NCBI GenBank assembly: GCA_031835245.1
Contig: JAVKOQ010000601.1
Location: forward strand, 1-24,819
Reading direction: 5' to 3'
Source of the DNA: Balamuthia mandrillaris
Lineage: Eukaryota; Discosea; Longamoebia; Balamuthiidae
Length of the DNA: 24,819 nt
Below the pieces are notes generated by a model. The model saw only the letters and a list, made by a program, of their open reading frames with translations. It searched no databases and was not told where the DNA came from. A program made the position numbers and the translations under genes. Numbering within the stretch: position 1 is the stretch's first letter; every line of letters starts with the position of its first letter. Shown one piece after another: positions 24,242 to 24,819 of this stretch.

Positions 24242-24819
24242 ATGCACCGCCAAAGAGGTTCCCCGACCCTGCGCCTGTGGTCCACGTCACAGGGTCTGGG
24301 GTGTTGGATCCGGTGCTGGCGTTGGTGCTCTCTTTTGTTGTTCATCGGTCTGCAGGTCCTGCTCCTGACCACCCTTCTGGAAGTCCCGGCAGGGACCCCC
24401 TCTGACGTTCCTGTTTCTGCTCCTGTATATTCTCATCGTCCTCTTGCTTCAACGTTTCACAAGCCCTCTTCATCAGCTCCTTCTGGAGCAATTAGCATCG
24501 CCCATCTAGCACAGAACAAAGCCAGCCAAGCCTGCTCCTTCAGCAGCTCCTCATCCCTTCGACTCGGCTCCAGAAAACTCCACAAACTTTCATTCTTTCA
24601 CCAAGTCACCGCACTCAGTTTACACAAGGGCACACTGTCCGTGAAACACCTCTCCTACAACCCCAAGATCGTGAGCTTGTTTCCTTTGTTATGTTCAGCC
24701 CTACCATTTCTCTCTCCTCGACACCTTGCCAATCAGGAACCACTCCACTTCATCCTGTCTTGCTGTGACCTACCATTACCTATCATTCTTACACAGAACC
24801 AAAAGAACACCAAGGAGGA
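24242..24819 (+). CDS. Partial membrane-anchored protein, cut by the right edge
   Basis: A frame open from the ATG at 24242 to the end of the window. A basic start is followed by a Trp-rich hydrophobic helix (residues about 28-55, with CSLLLFIGLQVLLLTTLLE), which looks like a signal anchor, then a Pro/Ser/Ala stem and a Ser-rich stretch. No domain is recognisable in the visible 190 codons. 24671-24736 begins GTGAGC, is pyrimidine-rich and ends AATCAG, so it is probably a 66-base intron; it is a multiple of three without a stop, so it could also be read through. The anchor-plus-stem layout and GC-rich composition resemble the divergent neighbour at 21929-24031. Confidence 0.5.
   Translation, partial: MHRQRGSPTLRLWSTSQGLGCWIRCWRWCSLLLFIGLQVLLLTTLLEVPAGTPSDVPVSAPVYSHRPLASTFHKPSSSAPSGAISIAHLAQNKASQACSFSSSSSLRLGSRKLHKLSFFHQVTALSLHKGTLSVKHLSYNPKIVSLFPLLCSALPFLSPRHLANQEPLHFILSCCDLPLPIILTQNQKNTKE

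Overview
This is a gene-dense, intron-rich nuclear window from a eukaryote. It carries ten recognisable or probable complete protein genes, one further open reading frame of unknown function, and one gene cut by the right edge. I reconstructed 38 GT-AG introns by joining exons so that reading phase and protein family agree at every junction. The set (histone H3, ribosomal protein uL14, Mic10, ERGIC3/Erv46, AFG1, a ZDHHC4-type acyltransferase, COMMD4, a DOMON-cytochrome b561, a RasGAP with a DEP domain) fits a free-living protist. COMMD4 together with RasGAP/DEP proteins leads me to favour an amoebozoan such as a discosean amoeba, but no sequence here proves the species.

Layout, left to right: 1-522 no supported gene; 523-1241 (+) Mic10-like inner-membrane protein; 1291-6535 (-) nine-exon RasGAP/coiled-coil/DEP protein; 6536-7579 intergenic with inverted repeats; 7580-7990 (-) intronless histone H3 with an altered tail; 8394-10656 (+) seven-exon DHHC palmitoyltransferase; 10872-11609 (+) low-complexity protein of unknown function; 11724-13760 (-) AFG1-type mitochondrial ATPase; 13987-15885 (-) ERGIC3; 15886-17386 a 1.5 kb intergenic stretch; 17387-19244 (+) DOMON-cytochrome b561; 19330-20777 (-) COMMD4; 21060-21755 (+) RPL23/uL14; 21929-24031 (-) intronless GC-rich type II membrane protein with a glycosyltransferase-like region; 24242 to the right edge (+) partial membrane-anchored protein.

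Genes alternate in orientation. Convergent pairs end 49-173 bp apart and divergent pairs share short promoters, so the genome is compact outside its introns. The introns are the unusual part. They carry long simple repeats that are almost always pyrimidine-rich on the coding strand, and many end in an A-rich run directly before the AG. The genes are not an operon or a pathway; two products act in mitochondria (Mic10, AFG1) and several are membrane or secretory-pathway proteins (ERGIC3, DHHC enzyme, b561, the glycosyltransferase-like protein). I found no transposon, CRISPR array, tRNA or rRNA, and no convincing new multi-gene system. The best leads are the histone H3 tail, the intron and splice-site pattern, the RasGAP-DEP architecture, and the GC-rich intronless gene with its divergent neighbour.
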